64,000 nt of DNA from Helicoverpa zea (taxonomy: Eukaryota > Arthropoda > Insecta > Lepidoptera > Noctuidae), in assembly GCF_022581195.2 (NCBI RefSeq), contig NC_061474.1, forward strand, positions 1,488,001-1,552,000, written 5' to 3'. This document shows, piece after piece, positions 11,931 to 26,189 of this stretch. The first letter of the stretch is position 1. Every line of letters starts with the position of its first letter. The notes beneath the pieces are model-generated. The model was given only the letters and a program-made list of their open reading frames with translations, did not search any database and was not told the DNA's origin. Position numbers and translations under genes: made by a program.

Positions 11931-14430
11931 GTTGGCAAAACTGCTTGGAAGTCAGAGTTTGTCGAGTATAGTTGTAAACGACTGATCATCAGTTTATATT
12001 ATAAATACCACAGCTGGTTACAGTCCTCTTGAAATATGAAGTAGGCGTGATACGATTAATAAATTGAGCACTTTTTGAATTACCTACGCTGTACCCAAAA
12101 TCCTGTTCCACTACTCATTTGATAATGAAAATCGGTATTATTGTGGTGAAATATTCGGAATTCATTAGGTGGCTTACTTAAAAAAAATCTTCAGTACCTA
12201 ACACTTTTTACATTTCTCCGTACTACAAACGATTATCCCACTAGCAACCATTATTTTTTCCATTTTGAAATAATAGGAGCGTCAATACAATAACTCAGAT
12301 TGGAACCGAACCCCGATACGATCGATGGTTTATCTACGCTTATAAACATTTAAACCGAGTTCAAAATAAAAAGGCAACTTAACGCCTGCCGGGACATTAA
12401 TAAAATAAATAACGTTATTACGATTTATAAATGTGTATGGAATTATGATATGTAAATTATTATTGAGGAGAAATGTTTGTCTGTTTTTTTGTTTGGTGTT
12501 GTTTTTTATTTCAGCAATACATGTTATAAAAAGTCCTATAACGCGTATGTCTGTACGTCTGTTCGCGATCAGCTTAAGAACTATTGCACACATTTTCATG
12601 AGGTTTTTACTTAGGTTTGTTTTCGACTTAGGTACTCTGTAGTAATATAGTTTTTGGTGCAAAAATAATTTATTGTATTTCAACTAAATATTTACACTAC
12701 TTTCGTAACTTAACACAAAAAATATTGCAAAAATGAATGAAACCCCAAAAAATCCACACAAATATTTCCAAAATTAATTCCCACCAACACTATTAAGTTT
12801 AAAAACAAATAAATAAAACAAAACATTGACACAGGCATGTGTGAGCGCCACATAACTCACGGGTCCCGTACATCCACCGTATAGAGGCATAACTCAATCT
12901 AACACGTGCTTGGAAACAGGTGAAATAAACCAATGTGTTGTATTTGATAGCAACTAGATATATTTATATAAAAAAATGGATGGAAAGAAGAAAGAATGTC
13001 TTTATTAGAGATGGAAGAAAAGTCGTGAAAAGTAACTTTAAGGCGATCGAACACAAGGTCCGGGGAGCGTTCAGCCGTGACCCGTAGGACCTTTATAAAG
13101 GTGCGCGGATTCCAGAAAGAGCGACTATCTAACGTTGAAATATTTTATTAAATCACTCCAGTAATATTAGACATTCATTAGCATGAGCAAGTAAGTGTAC
13201 ATAACTTTGGCCTTAAAATTTGTCTTTGCCGATTGCATTTGCAATATTTAAGTACTCACTGTGATATTATTAGGTTATGTTATGACATTAGGTATGTTCG
13301 ACCCAAAGCATGCTTCTAGTATTATAAAACATTCTTCCTCATCATATTAGCCACTTGCGGTTCTGTAGAACGTGGATAAACCTGACTCACAAAACATCCC
13401 ATTTCAATAACCCTAAACAACAACTAAATACTGAACAAAGATCAACTTTAAAAACTTAAACCCACGTATTCAATGAAAAATCACGTAAAACATTTCAATT
13501 CGAAAACTAAAAGGCTTTAACCACATATAAAAGTCTTGTGTTCATTGTAAAAGTATCGGGTTTCTGATAAACGACGTAGGCGCAGCGTAAAATGTTCCGA
13601 ACGTACCTCGATTAAGATCGGGAGCGTTCGGGTGAGATCGGCTCTTGTCGGAGATATTCGGGTTGGGAGATGATGACTGAAAATTATGTTCATTATAGTT
13701 GTAGTATCTATAGTTTTGATTAGTTAAATACAGTAGTATTCATTTTGTATTGGCAAACTTACTTACAACTTTTTTTACAGGAAATGAGTTAAGGAAATGC
13801 TGACAAAGGTGTTCAGATACGACAACTACGGACAAGGTGAAGTTCAAGAGATTAACCGCTTCACATGAGAACTATTCCGCGCACCAGGTTAGAAGTAGCT
13901 TACAGTCTTCCTCAATAAATGCGCTATCAAGCACTGAAAGATTTCTTTTTCGGACCAGTAATTCCTGAGATGCAAGCAAGCACTTCAGACTTAGGTATAA
14001 TATTAAATGCAAGTAAATATACATGTACTTTTATGTATTAATAGTTCTTAGTTGGTATGTAAATACAATTGAATCTATTCGTTTATATGGGCTTTCATCC
14101 CTGAAATAAATGCATAATATACGTAGAATAACCTCTAAACAAACAGACCAACAGCAACTACCAACCTTATTCAGTTTCCCATGGCCTCACAGCTTATAAG
14201 TGAGAAACCATCACTTCACCATAAGCTACCGCGGTCAAATCAAATGTTAGTGCCGTCAGTCCCACCACCCACTGTTTTCGATAAAGGAACGGACAAACGA
14301 ACTAACATTATTGACGGACCAAACACGCCGGGTTGACGTACCATTACTTTGGTGGCTTGGTAGTGGATTATACGGGAGTGTATTATGTAGGAAAACGCTG
14401 GTTAAGAAAACATAGTTTTAACCGACTTGA
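11931..14430. other. intergenic, nothing coding
   Basis: Overlapping open frames on both strands at 12330-12683 are low-complexity translations. Around 12535-12610 a block (GTCTGTACGTCTGTTCGCGA) resembles a widespread lepidopteran repeat. A SINE-tail-like GGGTTGGGAGATGATGA lies at about 13660. Confidence 0.45.
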
Positions 14431-14507
14431 CAAAAAGGAGGTTTTGAGAACAAAAAATCCTACAAAAAGGAGGTTCTCAAAACCTCCTTTTTGTAGGATT
14501 TTTTGTT
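14431..14507. repeat. overlapping perfect inverted repeats
   Basis: Arms 14431-14451 and 14473-14493 are perfect 21-nt complements with a 21-nt loop. Arms 14449-14475 and 14481-14507 are perfect 27-nt complements with a 5-nt loop (CTCAA). The arms overlap, so only one hairpin can form at a time. The core AAAAAGGAGGTT occurs twice in the same orientation and once inverted. No gene is attached to it. Confidence 0.9.
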
Positions 14508-16344
14508 GTGTAAGGTTAGTTTATATACAGTTGTCGTAATAAGTGACTGCGAAACAGGTAATTTGTGAACAGTATGTAGTGATGTGTAAGATGATAATAT
14601 TGAGAAAGGAATTTAATTTCCTTTTTAATTCTTACTTTCCTAGTAGCATTGTAAATTCAAAATCAACTCGGTCTTTGTGTAACGCTAGCATGCTAAAACG
14701 GCTGAACCAATTAAGACAAAATTAGGTGCTTTCGTCGACGCGCAGGTCTATTTTTTATCCCGATGATGGAAGTAGCTCCACCAGGGGTGAAACCTCTAGC
14801 AAAAGTTTCTTAAGTATAAAATTCTGTATTTAAAGGTTTTTTTTATAGCATGGCATACATAAATACCTATATTCCATTCAGATAGTGGAAATCAAACTAA
14901 AAGTAACAAGAGACATAATCGGCTATGCTCACAACTAAACCCTGGTAACTACATTCATAAATTCAAATCTCAACAGCAATTTGACACTTAAAAATCAAAA
15001 CCTCCCATAAACATTGATTGCCCAAAGAAACCTAACCTTCTATTACTTCAAAAAAAATATACACATAGTAAACACTAATAGTGACAATAAAATACTATAA
15101 CATGTTTATCCGTATGTCTGTTTCACGTACAAAACCATTCATTCTCATCAGATGTCAGGTAGAACTCTGCTTAGTACAGTATCAAGTTACATAGCGTAAT
15201 GATAATGACTCTATCTAAGATTCGAGGATAAGGTTACAAGAAAATATTAGTAAATGTTTGTATTGGGAAAATAATGGGCGTATAAATTTCTTTCGAGGCG
15301 TTGTTAAAGACGGCTGCCACGTTCGTTTTTTTAAGAGTAATTGTTGATGTACTTGTTCGGGTATTGGGTAAACTCCGTAGTTTTTCTGTATTTGTTTTAA
15401 TGAATTGTGTCTCTGTACTATAGTTGTAACAATTTATAATGTTTTTTGTCCTACAATGTGTTATCGGTTTAGACAGTGCTATTTTCAAATAATCTCAATG
15501 AGACAAAGCAAAGCGGGACCAACTGTACTCATCAAACTTTCTAAATCTTTCTTACTAGCCCAGTGTCTATCTAATTTTTTAAGGAAAAAAATACAATATT
15601 TTTTTCAGCGTACGGCAAATTGTGGGTGCTCCGTAACTCTATAAATAACCATCACTTATGTGGGCACAGGTATTAGTGATACTAACGTAATTGTTGTCCT
15701 CAAATAACTGACTGATTCAACCATTAAATAATCTTAAGTAAATGACCCCACTGCCTTCTCTTTAAAAAAACTAACTGAATCAAACCGAAAAAAACTTAAA
15801 TAATCAAAATCTTTAAAAAAGCGTTCAATAAGATTTTAGTAAACAATTACTTGAGCAATAACTCTTGGAACACAGATATGTTTAGCAGGTAATATAGTTC
15901 CCGCGGACGGACGGACAAATTTATAAGCACGGGTTATCGAGATGTATAGAAGTAGAGGCAAGTGAAGTAAGGGTGTAAGGGAGATTTTTTGACTTTGATA
16001 TATTCTGGCTACGGTTTTTATGGAAACAATATATTTGTTTTTTTTATATTGTAAACAATGTTTGTTATTAAATACCGCTTTTGTTTTGTGGGAAATAATA
16101 GTGGTTTCCTCGAAAATTTTCTTTTAAGGGGGAGTTTTCAGTAGGAAGATTTGCCAGAAATAAGTAACCTGACGTCATTTTATATGAAGTAACTTGACTT
16201 AAATCACCAATGATTCTCGCCAAATCTGTGTAATTTTATTTTGGGCTTCTATTATTTACTTAATAAATCACTACCCCTCTAAAATTACATTTAATATCTT
16301 CACAACAATGTCTATTAATCTGCGAGTATCATTGCCATAAAATC
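14508..16344. other. intergenic, nothing coding
   Basis: A decayed repeat remnant is possible at 14680-14800 (GCTGAACCAATTAAG, then ATTTTTTATCCCGATG). The rest is AT-rich. Confidence 0.45.
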
Positions 16345-16512
16345 ATCATCTGCCTAGCCTTTTTCAACTAAATTGGAGTCGACGTCCAGTCTAACCGGAT
16401 TCAGCTGAGTACCAGTGTTTTACAAGAAGCGACTGCCTATCTGACCCGCTCAACCCAGTTAGGTACCCGGGCAACCCAATACTCCTTAGCAAGACTGGTT
16501 GTCAGACTTCCA
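16345..16512 (-). repeat. SINE fragment (28017 family)
   Basis: Carries CAGCTGAGTACCAGTGTTTT, GCGACTGCCTATCTGACC and AAGACTGGTTGTCAGACTTC; CAT tail at the left end; head missing. Confidence 0.82.
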
Positions 16513-19500
16513 TTGTAATAAAATCATACAATTTTAAGAGAACATTTTGCTCTTACATCCTTATTCGTAAAGGGCGATTAAAATAAAACGTTTTCAAACA
16601 AACAAATAAACAGATATAATAATGCGCAGGTGTGAATGGGCATCGGCTGCCGGTGGAGCGAGACAAAACATAGCGTTTATAACTAGTGCGAAAGAGATGT
16701 GTATGGGTTGACAAAGAGTTACTAATGTTTAGAGTGGGTTTTAATTTATTTTGAATTAATTGTAGAAATATTAGTGACAACTAATTGTTTGGTGATCTAA
16801 TCATAACTATGAGATGTAGTTTAAGACTTTTCAACAACTTATAAGATAAAATACTTAAGGCTTCTTCTACCGATTTTGATCAGTAAAGTAACTACACTAC
16901 ATTACTACATTCTTGAAATAAAACTGTTTTGAATCAACTAACCATTCTAATCCATATTTTTTTCTCTATTGTCTAATTTTACAAAATCTTGAAACTCCAA
17001 CATTTATTAACACAAATCCCATAAGTAACAGTAGCACATAAAAATTACATTATAATTATTCCCAAAACATTTATTATTGAATTATCAAACAAAATGACCT
17101 TTTTTAAAGCATTTACGACAAGTCTGATCTCATAAAAGTTTTGTAACATTATGTTACAAAACACTAAAATTATTATAAAATAGAGTTCAAATGTGTGATA
17201 GCAAAACTATTAATAAATGTATCATTCCAGATAAAGGAAAGTTAGGTAGGTATAGGTAGGTAAGGAATTTGAGCGATACCATTAGCAAAACAGCTGTTTT
17301 ATTCTGAAGAATAGTACCTAATTTATAACAAATAAAAAGGACAAAATTAAATACCTAGATTATTTCTTTTAAATTGTTAATCCATTATTTCATAATAAGT
17401 TCCTACACATATTTACTTCATACATCTAAAACTAGACTTATACCTATAGAATACAGCTTATAACTCATAAGTCGTGCAATTGGTTTATACTTAATGAAAA
17501 CTTAAAACTATTGATACACCCCTAAAAAGAAAATAATCGAAGATAAGCACCAGACTACCTTTCGCGACATATAAAATAAAAACAGGAGCAAAAAGTTCGA
17601 AGAAATATATGCATATACAGTTCAATATAATCCCAAGTCAGGACAAAAAATAAAATAAAAAAAGTCATTTTACACCACCTAACGATATTCAAAATAATTA
17701 CTTGAAGCTAATTATTTTATTGTAAATGCGATTGCAAATTATGGTAGTGCCTGCCTTACCCGTGTTATACCGAGGTGTGTTACGGCAGACTATTATAAGA
17801 TTATTAGCATTCGCAGGTCTGGGACCGACTTTATAGGCTTTTTATTGCCATCTCTTGAAGTGACAATCAGATTGAAAGTATGCTTAATACAAAGGGCGTA
17901 TGTTTGTAAAGCTGTTAAGCGATTTTGTGCCTTAAAATGCGGAAAATTTGGTTGGTTTCGGAGTGAAGGGGGATGTGAGATAGAGGTTCTGTGTCGCAAA
18001 GAAAGCCGAACGCAAAAGTGTCGTATGAACACTTTGTTTTAAAAGATCTTAATTTCAGTTTGTTAGTATCCACATAAAAATGTGTTTTATTTTATTGATA
18101 TCCTTTTGCGATCGTCAATTTGTTATAACACCTACACGTTAGTGTTTTTGGAACTAAATTAGGTACGAAAAATGACGAGGGTATGGGCCCAGAGACATTT
18201 ATTCTGTATGCAAATTATTTTTTAATACGCTCACAGTTTATGGTCCAATGATTAAGTAGAGTAAATACTCTTTTTAACTGAACTCGGGAAGGTGTTTTTT
18301 TATATTGTTTTTATTTCGCAATAGAGATGTTGTAAAGATAATGTTTAATTTATTTTAGAAGTTTTTCAATTATTTCCTTCGTATACCAGCTGCTGTGAGA
18401 GAAATGAAAACTTACAAAAGGAAGTTATAAAAATTGTGTGTGTAATGATTATGATTTTTTATTCTCGATAAGCTGACGAGTATCAAGTTTTATCGACACT
18501 CCAATTATTTGGTTAAGTTATTTTAACAGCCCATTAAATAGGTAGCTGTTTGTAAATACTTGAAACAAAACCATAAACAATGTCCCCAGTGACTCATTGA
18601 ACACAAAAAATTCGAAAACCGATTAATTCCATAAACAAATGAGTACGAAAAAAAACAAATCAATAAAATATGTGTACCTTTCGCGAAAATTACATCATTA
18701 AATATACGCAAATAACAAAAACAAAACGCGGCCGTTCTTCATTTGAAATTTAATAAAAACGTGTTGGCAATGGCTTTAAATTACGAACAATCGTTTAATC
18801 TCGGAGCGGACAAGAGACAAAACGGTGAGGCATAATGCAAAAATTAATTTTCTTACGAGATAAAACAGCGGTAATTTAATATAGTGTAGTATGTGTTGTA
18901 TAGCTGTATGGTTCTGCGTGTGTTTTATTGAAAAGTATAACTGTAAATATTTTTGTTTCTGGATTGAACTGATTATTTAAATTTTATTGAACGTTTTTAT
19001 TAGTACCTTTAATTACTTAGAAAATCAAGATTTTGTTTTATTGCTACCTTATGAAAGATTACATTGGAAATAAAATACAAACTTTACTAGTTTACGTTAA
19101 AGTTATGTTACGTTAGTCTAAGGACGGGGGTAACCAACGGGTTTTTTAAACGAAAAATGTTGACGAACGTGCATTTTGCAAAATTAAGCCCAAAAAAAGA
19201 TTTTTCTACCAAAACCGCACAAAAAATCCGTAACCTACTTATACATAACTATATAGAACAAAAAAATTGTTGACGTTTGAGAAACGTCAAATTTCCCCCC
19301 AATTTTAATGTCAGCTACACCGATCTCTAAAGGCCCACAATAAGGCAAAGGGCTGCAGTAAAAGTCAGCCGCGGCCATGTTTACGAGAAGCGTGATATTT
19401 ATTTACTTCGACACGGCAATGTGTGAGTTGTTTGTTGTATCGACGGCGCTGTAGTAAGATTTGGTGGACGGTCATGCAGTAAGGGATTGGCGAATTTATT

Positions 19501-20084
19501 AAGGCTTTACGATATATTTTTTGCCTAAAGTCACCATTAGGCCTCTTTAGTGGTAATACCTATTGATACTCTATGGATCCAGAGACAAGAAATGGTCCGG
19601 TAAAATACTCAATACATATTGCATTGCTATTAAACATGTTTTTTTAAGTGCTAATGAATTCTTATACCTATAAATATACTAGAGTAGAATAGTTTTAACA
19701 TATTTGCATGTTTAGTTTCATATCGATCCGGTAATACCTACCTAATTACCTATTTCAATGAATAGGTTCTTACATGCTCTTATTCTTTTTCTTAACTAGC
19801 ATGCCATCGAAAAAAAAAATAACTTTTCCTCTGCCCAAGGATCATTCACATCCTTAAATCCCACACTTCACCTGCATGGTCCCACAAACAGTTTTATTTT
19901 TAATCGCCGATCAGATTTCGTTGGCTCGTTTGTGCGTGTATTTTATTTATATTACATTAAAATTGCTTCCAATAAATATATATTTCCATTCAAATAATAA
20001 TACAGATTGCGGAACCCCAAAAAAATAAATTGTGATGTGTTTTTAAAGCGTATGCACTTCGTTACGTGTTTGTTCAACGTACGC
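16513..20084. other. intergenic, nothing coding
   Basis: Open frames of 60-80 codons near 17800-18040 and 18520-18710 show no domain. A small hairpin (TTGACGTTT-GAG-AAACGTCAA) lies near 19270. Confidence 0.45.
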
Positions 20085-20293
20085 GCAGACTGCAAACTTT
20101 TAATCGGCCGATATTTTGTTTGGGCTCATAAATCAGTATGACGATGAATGGTATTACACACATTACAAATATCAGGTATTATAGCTGGTATCAGATTGAC
20201 TGAAAACTTTGATAGACAAGAAGATTTTCTTAAAAAAAAAAATGACAAACATCGGGTCAACTGTCGGTCGACTTTTTAGCCGCAGTGTGCAGG
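20085..20293 (+). mobile_element. MITE-like element, copy 1 of a family
   Basis: Starts GCAGACTGCAAACTTTTAAT and CGGCCGATA; its far end is an imperfect inverted match (GTCGGTCGACTTTTTAGCCG, then CAGTGTGC). The internal GTTTGGGCTCATAAATCAGT with GATGAATGG recurs at 47712-47870. About 209 bp, no coding content. Confidence 0.65.
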
Positions 20294-20479
20294 TACTATT
20301 AAGGATAACTGTTATTTTTTTTTATGACGTTATATTTGATTTGTTTATAATACTTATGTGAAGTATGATTACTCTTATTCAATAAAAAAACTTGAAATAA
20401 TATTTTAAAGTAGATACCTACTTATTAGCCTACATATCCGTCCGTGGATGGGTGAACTTCCAGAGATCCTCTCCGCTGC

Positions 20480-20680
20480 CATTTGACTTCTTTGGCAGTC
20501 GTTAGGAGTAGTTAGAAGTCAGAAGTCAGAACGACACAAGCAGTCTTTAAGGGGGTGTAGGAAGGCTCGTTTAATTCGATTTAAGAGGTCAGATCTATAA
20601 CACTGGTACTCAACTGCCTCTGTTTAGCTGAAAGCAGACCAGAACATACTTAGTTGGGAAAGGGCTCCGCAGATAATGAT
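20480..20680 (+). repeat. degraded SINE fragment (28017 family)
   Basis: TTGGCAGTCGTTAGG, AACACTGGTACTCAACTGC and TAGTTGGGAAAGGGCTC appear in SINE order with a large diverged middle. Confidence 0.7.
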
Positions 20681-22021
20681 TACCGAGGAATAATATAAAT
20701 ACTCATATTTTTATTACGCGCAAATCATTCCAAAAATAATAAGTAGTCAAACGCAAATAAAGAAAACAAATGCAACACAATAATAATATAAACAAAAGCG
20801 AGTACAAATAAAACAATATCATATGAAATGACTCGACAGCCAGACTATATGAATAAATTGTAGATATTCCATGAATTTTGATGAAACCCACCCCCGAAGC
20901 TTCAACCCCCTTATTTTATTTAAGTCTGGCTTGTTTGGGAGACGTAGAAATACATACTATACCTAATATATGGGGTAGAAACTGGTAGGTATACGTATGA
21001 AGTAAAATATTGATAATTATTTGAATTCTATTAATAAGGGTTGTGCAGGACATTATTTGTGTTAGCCAAATTTAAAAAAAAGCACTTGTGGAAGTCAAAA
21101 TAATTAAATAATATTGAATTAAGACGACCATTAAAAAGAAGAATGGTCAAGAAACGTGACAGTTACTCTGTTATATAAAAACAATTGTTTTTTAAAAGCA
21201 TTTAAGCAAAAATCGTATCTAATCCACGGACGAATAATATCTCAATAAGAGAGTAAATAAAAGTTACAATATTATACTGTGTATCTATTGATTTATGTAG
21301 CTTATCTATAATAATTTTATAATTAAAGATTGAAAGACAACACAATAGATGGCTCTAATGTCAACTCAAATGTCTACATTCAACCTCTAGGTAATCGAAT
21401 ATAAAATTAACTGATTGGTACTAATCCATTGCAGGATGTGTTATAGAAAGAAGATATATAAACATAAGACACTAAACAACATGTGTCTACCTTCTTATTA
21501 CTTACAATAATACTACTACTATATTGCTGAAAAGTGTTTCAATAATAAAATTCTCAAAAGGTGTTTGTTATGATCGTTTAAAACGCTCTAAAAATAATTA
21601 GATTTGTGTCCCGCTATCTTTGAGAGCAATTAAAATAATGTTGTGTTCCACGAATATGAAATTGGAACACAAACAAAATGGTTTCAGAATAACTTAGTTT
21701 TTTTTCTGTCGCCATGTAACAAATAGAAATGCGTTATTCTAATAGATTGTAATGATAAAGATAATGATTTTTTGACAATTTCTAAAAAGGTTTTCATCTT
21801 TCAGCATTTTCCTTGACTACTTACTCTACGAAATCATTTTGTCCTGACACATTTTTAGCTAAACTATTTTTACACTGTTAGGTATATAAACAAAAGTAAA
21901 GTCAAATGTAAAATAAATTAATACTAATAGATCTCCAAATCGCAATTAATTTTTCTATGTAATTCGCATAATTTAATCACAATTTTGAAGTCTTCACTTA
22001 TTGTAAAAGTAATTTCTTTAA
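20681..22021. other. intergenic, nothing recognised
   Basis: Strongly AT-rich. Confidence 0.5.
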
Positions 22022-22240
22022 TTAGAAAGAAAGAAAGAAAATAATTTTTATTGCGCAACAATAGACGCATACACACACTTAAAATTAGGCACATTGTACA
22101 GAAATAATGATAGAAGGGGAAAATATGCGTCTTAAAGCGCGCAATACGGCCCTCGCTCAGCATAATGCTGCGACCCGAAACGAGACAGAGTCCCAGCGCT
22201 GGTTTTCAGCGACAGCCGGTGCTACCGCGATAATTATTTT
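22022..22240. repeat. probable interspersed repeat starting with a GAAA microsatellite
   Basis: Begins with a short GAAA array, then TTTTATTGCGCAACAATAG, and ends with a more GC-rich section (CCAGCGCTGGTTTTCAGCGA). It resembles the 3' part of a LINE copy in reverse, but I cannot name it. Confidence 0.35.
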
Positions 22241-24974
22241 TATATAACCAAACCTCAACTCCCTTAGCCAAACAAAGCATATTAAACCTCCTTGGATAAA
22301 GTCAAGATACCTATCTCTTGCCCGGGCCAAGAACCATCTATCCCAATGATATTACCAACACCACAAATCAAAAATAAAGGTCCAAAAACACCTTATAGCC
22401 CCCAATAAACACTGGACTCCCAATACTGGTCCATAATTATAAAAATTAACGTTTTATTGGTCAATTATAATAAATGATTTAGAAAAGCTTCGGGCTAACT
22501 CGGTCGTTAAGGCATTCATTATTAACGGCTTTTCAATATTCGATCCATCTTTTGTTTATATTACTAGAGATATCATTTTGACATTAGACTCGTACAGGTA
22601 ATGTCAAATTCCAACAGCAGATTGAATATTGGATCCGTAAATGTTTTTAAACCAAAATAATCGCCTTTAAAAATAAATATTAAAGTCTTTTTATTTTCGC
22701 CACTGTCTCGTTACTGACTGTAGTTGAAGACGGAGCTGTTTTCGTGTATCTATCTCGCTCTTTCTTGTAGGATGGTGGTATTGTTGTCTCTGTCGCACGT
22801 CTCGGCAATTTGCCGACATGTTGTTATGGCGCAATCAATTGCCATGCGCAAACAGACGTCTATGATATATCCAATTAAGTTCTACTCGAGGGTAAGGGCG
22901 TAGCTGATAAATGGCGGGTTTTATTTTCGTTTTTAGTTTGATGGTTTGTGATCGTGTCTTGCTTTAGTATATATAGTAATTTTATATAGTTTAATATAGT
23001 TAATTTTAGAATTAAGGAGTTGGAATTATTATTATTATATCTTTTGAAATGTTTATCTTTACTTAAGCTAGTTTGGCTAGTAAATGTTAAATAAAATTTA
23101 ATTATTTACTACTGAATACTTATATCAATGTTAGAGTGATCTTTGTAGTGAGTATCAGGACCGCTTTGAAGATCACTACTTTATCTTGACATGCTTCTAA
23201 TTTATTAATTTTTAATGTGCCATAGAGACTTTTAGACCCAGAGGTAATACATAGGTACAATTAAAATGATGACACTAAAGGTACTGAACACACGTACAAT
23301 TAGGTCCATTTCTCTATTTATTAGATTACCACATTAACTAAAGAAATCTTCAATTTTAACACCCTCTCTTTTTGAGTATTTATGAATACACATGTTTATG
23401 ACAAATAAATGATTCTATTCTATTCTTTTGAACTTTAGTAAAAATACTTCAGTACAAAAGTGCATTTCCTCCTCTATCCAGCACCCGCGTCCGTCAGGTA
23501 AACTTAAAGAAATTTACTGAGTATTAAATCTTTGAACAAACAAGTTGTTCTTGCTTACACACACTGACACACATGTATAGTACAGACAGTGTGTTTATTT
23601 GTACGCACACTGATGTAGAGTTGTTAAGGCTAAGTTTGATAAAGGATCGTTTTATAGTGAGAATTAAATAAATGGAGATTACGATTCAGAGTGTTCTTTT
23701 GTTGTTTCGGTTAATTAATGTAATAAGTGGGGATAGACTGAGTATTCGCTCGTTTATACAAAATTATACAAAAGGCAGTAGGGGAGAATTGACTTCGATT
23801 TTTATTGGTGCTAAGCTAAGCAAGTTTAGAACTGAGATTGTGATATTAAGCCAGCTTTAAAAAGCCTTATAATAAACTTAATCTTAGAATTCCTTCTACA
23901 TAAGTTTATCCAATTCATTTATTTTTTTATAATTTCGCCAGGTTTTTTCTTGTTATTTACAACTTATAATAATGTATTCTTTTATATTAATTCTTATTTA
24001 AATTAAAATCAAAGTAACTTGCCATTTGAGTCACCAATTATAACTTAACATATTCACCAAAACAACAGTCGAACCTCCCCCTTAACACGCACACTCTAAC
24101 ACATTCACACACACTACCGCAAACTCTACACGGTCGTATCTTCGAGACGTATTAGTTAGGGGTGGTTCTCACCCCATTAGCTCAACTAGCCGACACAATT
24201 GGTTAATGGTTCGAATGATTTAACAACCCCTTACATATGTTTGTGATTATTGCCCGCAAAAAGACAAATGGTGTGTAGGTATTTTTATTGTAAATTGTTC
24301 TTTGGCATAAGTTTTAAGTGCTTGAAAGAAAATAGTAAAGTTGGAGGCATTGTCACATACAATAATTACCTAGTTTTTTAGACTATTTACTTCTTGCATG
24401 ATTAATTTTATTTTATTTAACTTTATGCAATCATACAATTACAAAGGCGGACTTAATGTCATAGGCATTCTCTCCAGTCAACCTTAGGGTGATGCAGAGA
24501 TAACATGGTAGGTGCATTAATTACTTAAAAAGACATGTATAAGACAATTGAAGATTTTATGAAGATATTAGGTTATTCTTAATAATACACTAAGAATGAG
24601 AACCAATTTAAAGGATCATTGGATCGTTATAATAGAAATATAGCCATACATAGTCAGATAAGTACTTGAATACTTTGTGTGCACTTTAAAACATAATCAT
24701 TCCCAACTGATAGTCTGATGACATTCTCTTTTGAATAGCATTTCAGAGGATTACATGCGAATTTGATTTTATCTTAGACTAGAGCCTGCACATAAACCTC
24801 TCAAAGAGTGATCATTCAGATCATTCACAACACTTCACCTTCTCTGAGAAAACATTGAAATTTCTTATATGAAACTAGAACAAAAATCCACAAAAATAAA
24901 TAAAAAAATATTTTCTCCTTAACCTCTCCGCATTGTAAAATAACTGGGCTTAAACGTAACCGTCGTACCAAAAA
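22241..24974. other. intergenic, nothing coding
   Basis: A GC-richer stretch at about 22690-22900 holds short dyads (CGGCAATTTGCCG) and may be a repeat. CA-rich inverted motifs (ACACACTG/CAGTGTGT) occur near 23560-23600. Confidence 0.45.
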
Positions 24975-25095
24975 TCTTTTAAGCGTCTGTTGAACACTTG
25001 TCTAAAAGAATGACAAGTTATGACGTTGAAATAAGGTCCGTTTTGCAGACACACTTTTTTTAGACAAGTGTTCAACAGATGTTTAAGTTTTTGTA
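24975..25095. mobile_element. foldback, MITE-like element
   Basis: GTCTGTTGAACACTTGTCTA near 24985 and its near-perfect inverted copy TAGACAAGTGTTCAACAGAT near 25061 flank about 55 bp. The outer ends (AAAAATCTTTTAAGC versus GTTTAAGTTTTTG) are only partly inverted. Confidence 0.6.
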
Positions 25096-26189
25096 GTAGG
25101 CTGTAAATGTTTTACCTCTATTCCGACTACCCCATTAAAAAACGAAAAAACATTTAACCTTATTAGCCCCTAAACCACAAAATTAGACCTCTATCCAGTA
25201 CCGAAAGGTGCAACGTAACATGAACATCTAACCAAGCAATTTAACCAAAACATTTAAGAGGCAGACAGCACGAAAAACAAAAAAACTACTAACTAACTAC
25301 TACTACTTTCGTAGGTACCTACGACAGAGAAGCCTGTTGACGCAACATTCGTAACGTTCGTACGTAATTAATAGTGTATAAATTAATAGTTTTAAAATGA
25401 GTTGAGTAGTCAAAAATAAAAATTAGCCTAGTTATGTGTGTGTTATGGACTCGTTAATGTTACAAATTTTATCAATGTACGTTGAAAAGTAATACAGATA
25501 TTTTTGTTGGAAGATCATTTTAAGAGGCAAGTTTACATTTTTTTTTTTTGTATCGAGAAAACTTTTCGAGAACGTGTTTTGAAATTAACAGGTTTCTAAA
25601 AAATATGTTCAAGATTAATATATATTTTTTCGCCGTCAAAATCTGTATACATAGATTTGGCCAAAAAATTTTTTGAGAAAAGCCAATTTGGGGTTGTCAG
25701 CGCCTTAACCAAAACATTTAACTAAAACATCTGTCAGTTAAGACAAAGCAGGAAATAATGGCTATTAACTAATAAATTAACTTATAATGAAAGTTTCGAT
25801 AACTTCGCCTAACTCTATTCGTATTTATTTAAATTGGTGAGCTAAACTGTTCGGTTTGTGTCCATTGATAAGTGGTAGCTGGTCACGAGAGAAATGTCGT
25901 ATCGTTAGTATTTCTTTATTTTGAGTTTTGAGGTAGAGCACTACTTCATTTAAAACACAATTAACTGGGTTATTTATAGAATATGCAACCAGTACCTATC
26001 CAGAATCGATTCATGGAGAGATGGCAAGACATCAAAGTTTTAAAGTAAGATGGGTTTCCTTCACCTTTACTCAGTCATTGGTGTACATTTGTTCAAAAAT
26101 TACATATAACTCAGATAAACTAGATTGATATTTGCCTGAATAATATACCTATACTGGATATAATATCAAGTTCGAATGAATCATTACTT
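25096..26189. other. intergenic, nothing coding
   Basis: AT-rich sequence up to the LINE fragment. Confidence 0.5.

Noticed and set aside
12330..12683. 117-codon minus-strand open frame
   Set aside because: Asn/Lys/Ile-rich translation of AT-rich DNA, mirrored by an equally open plus-strand frame.
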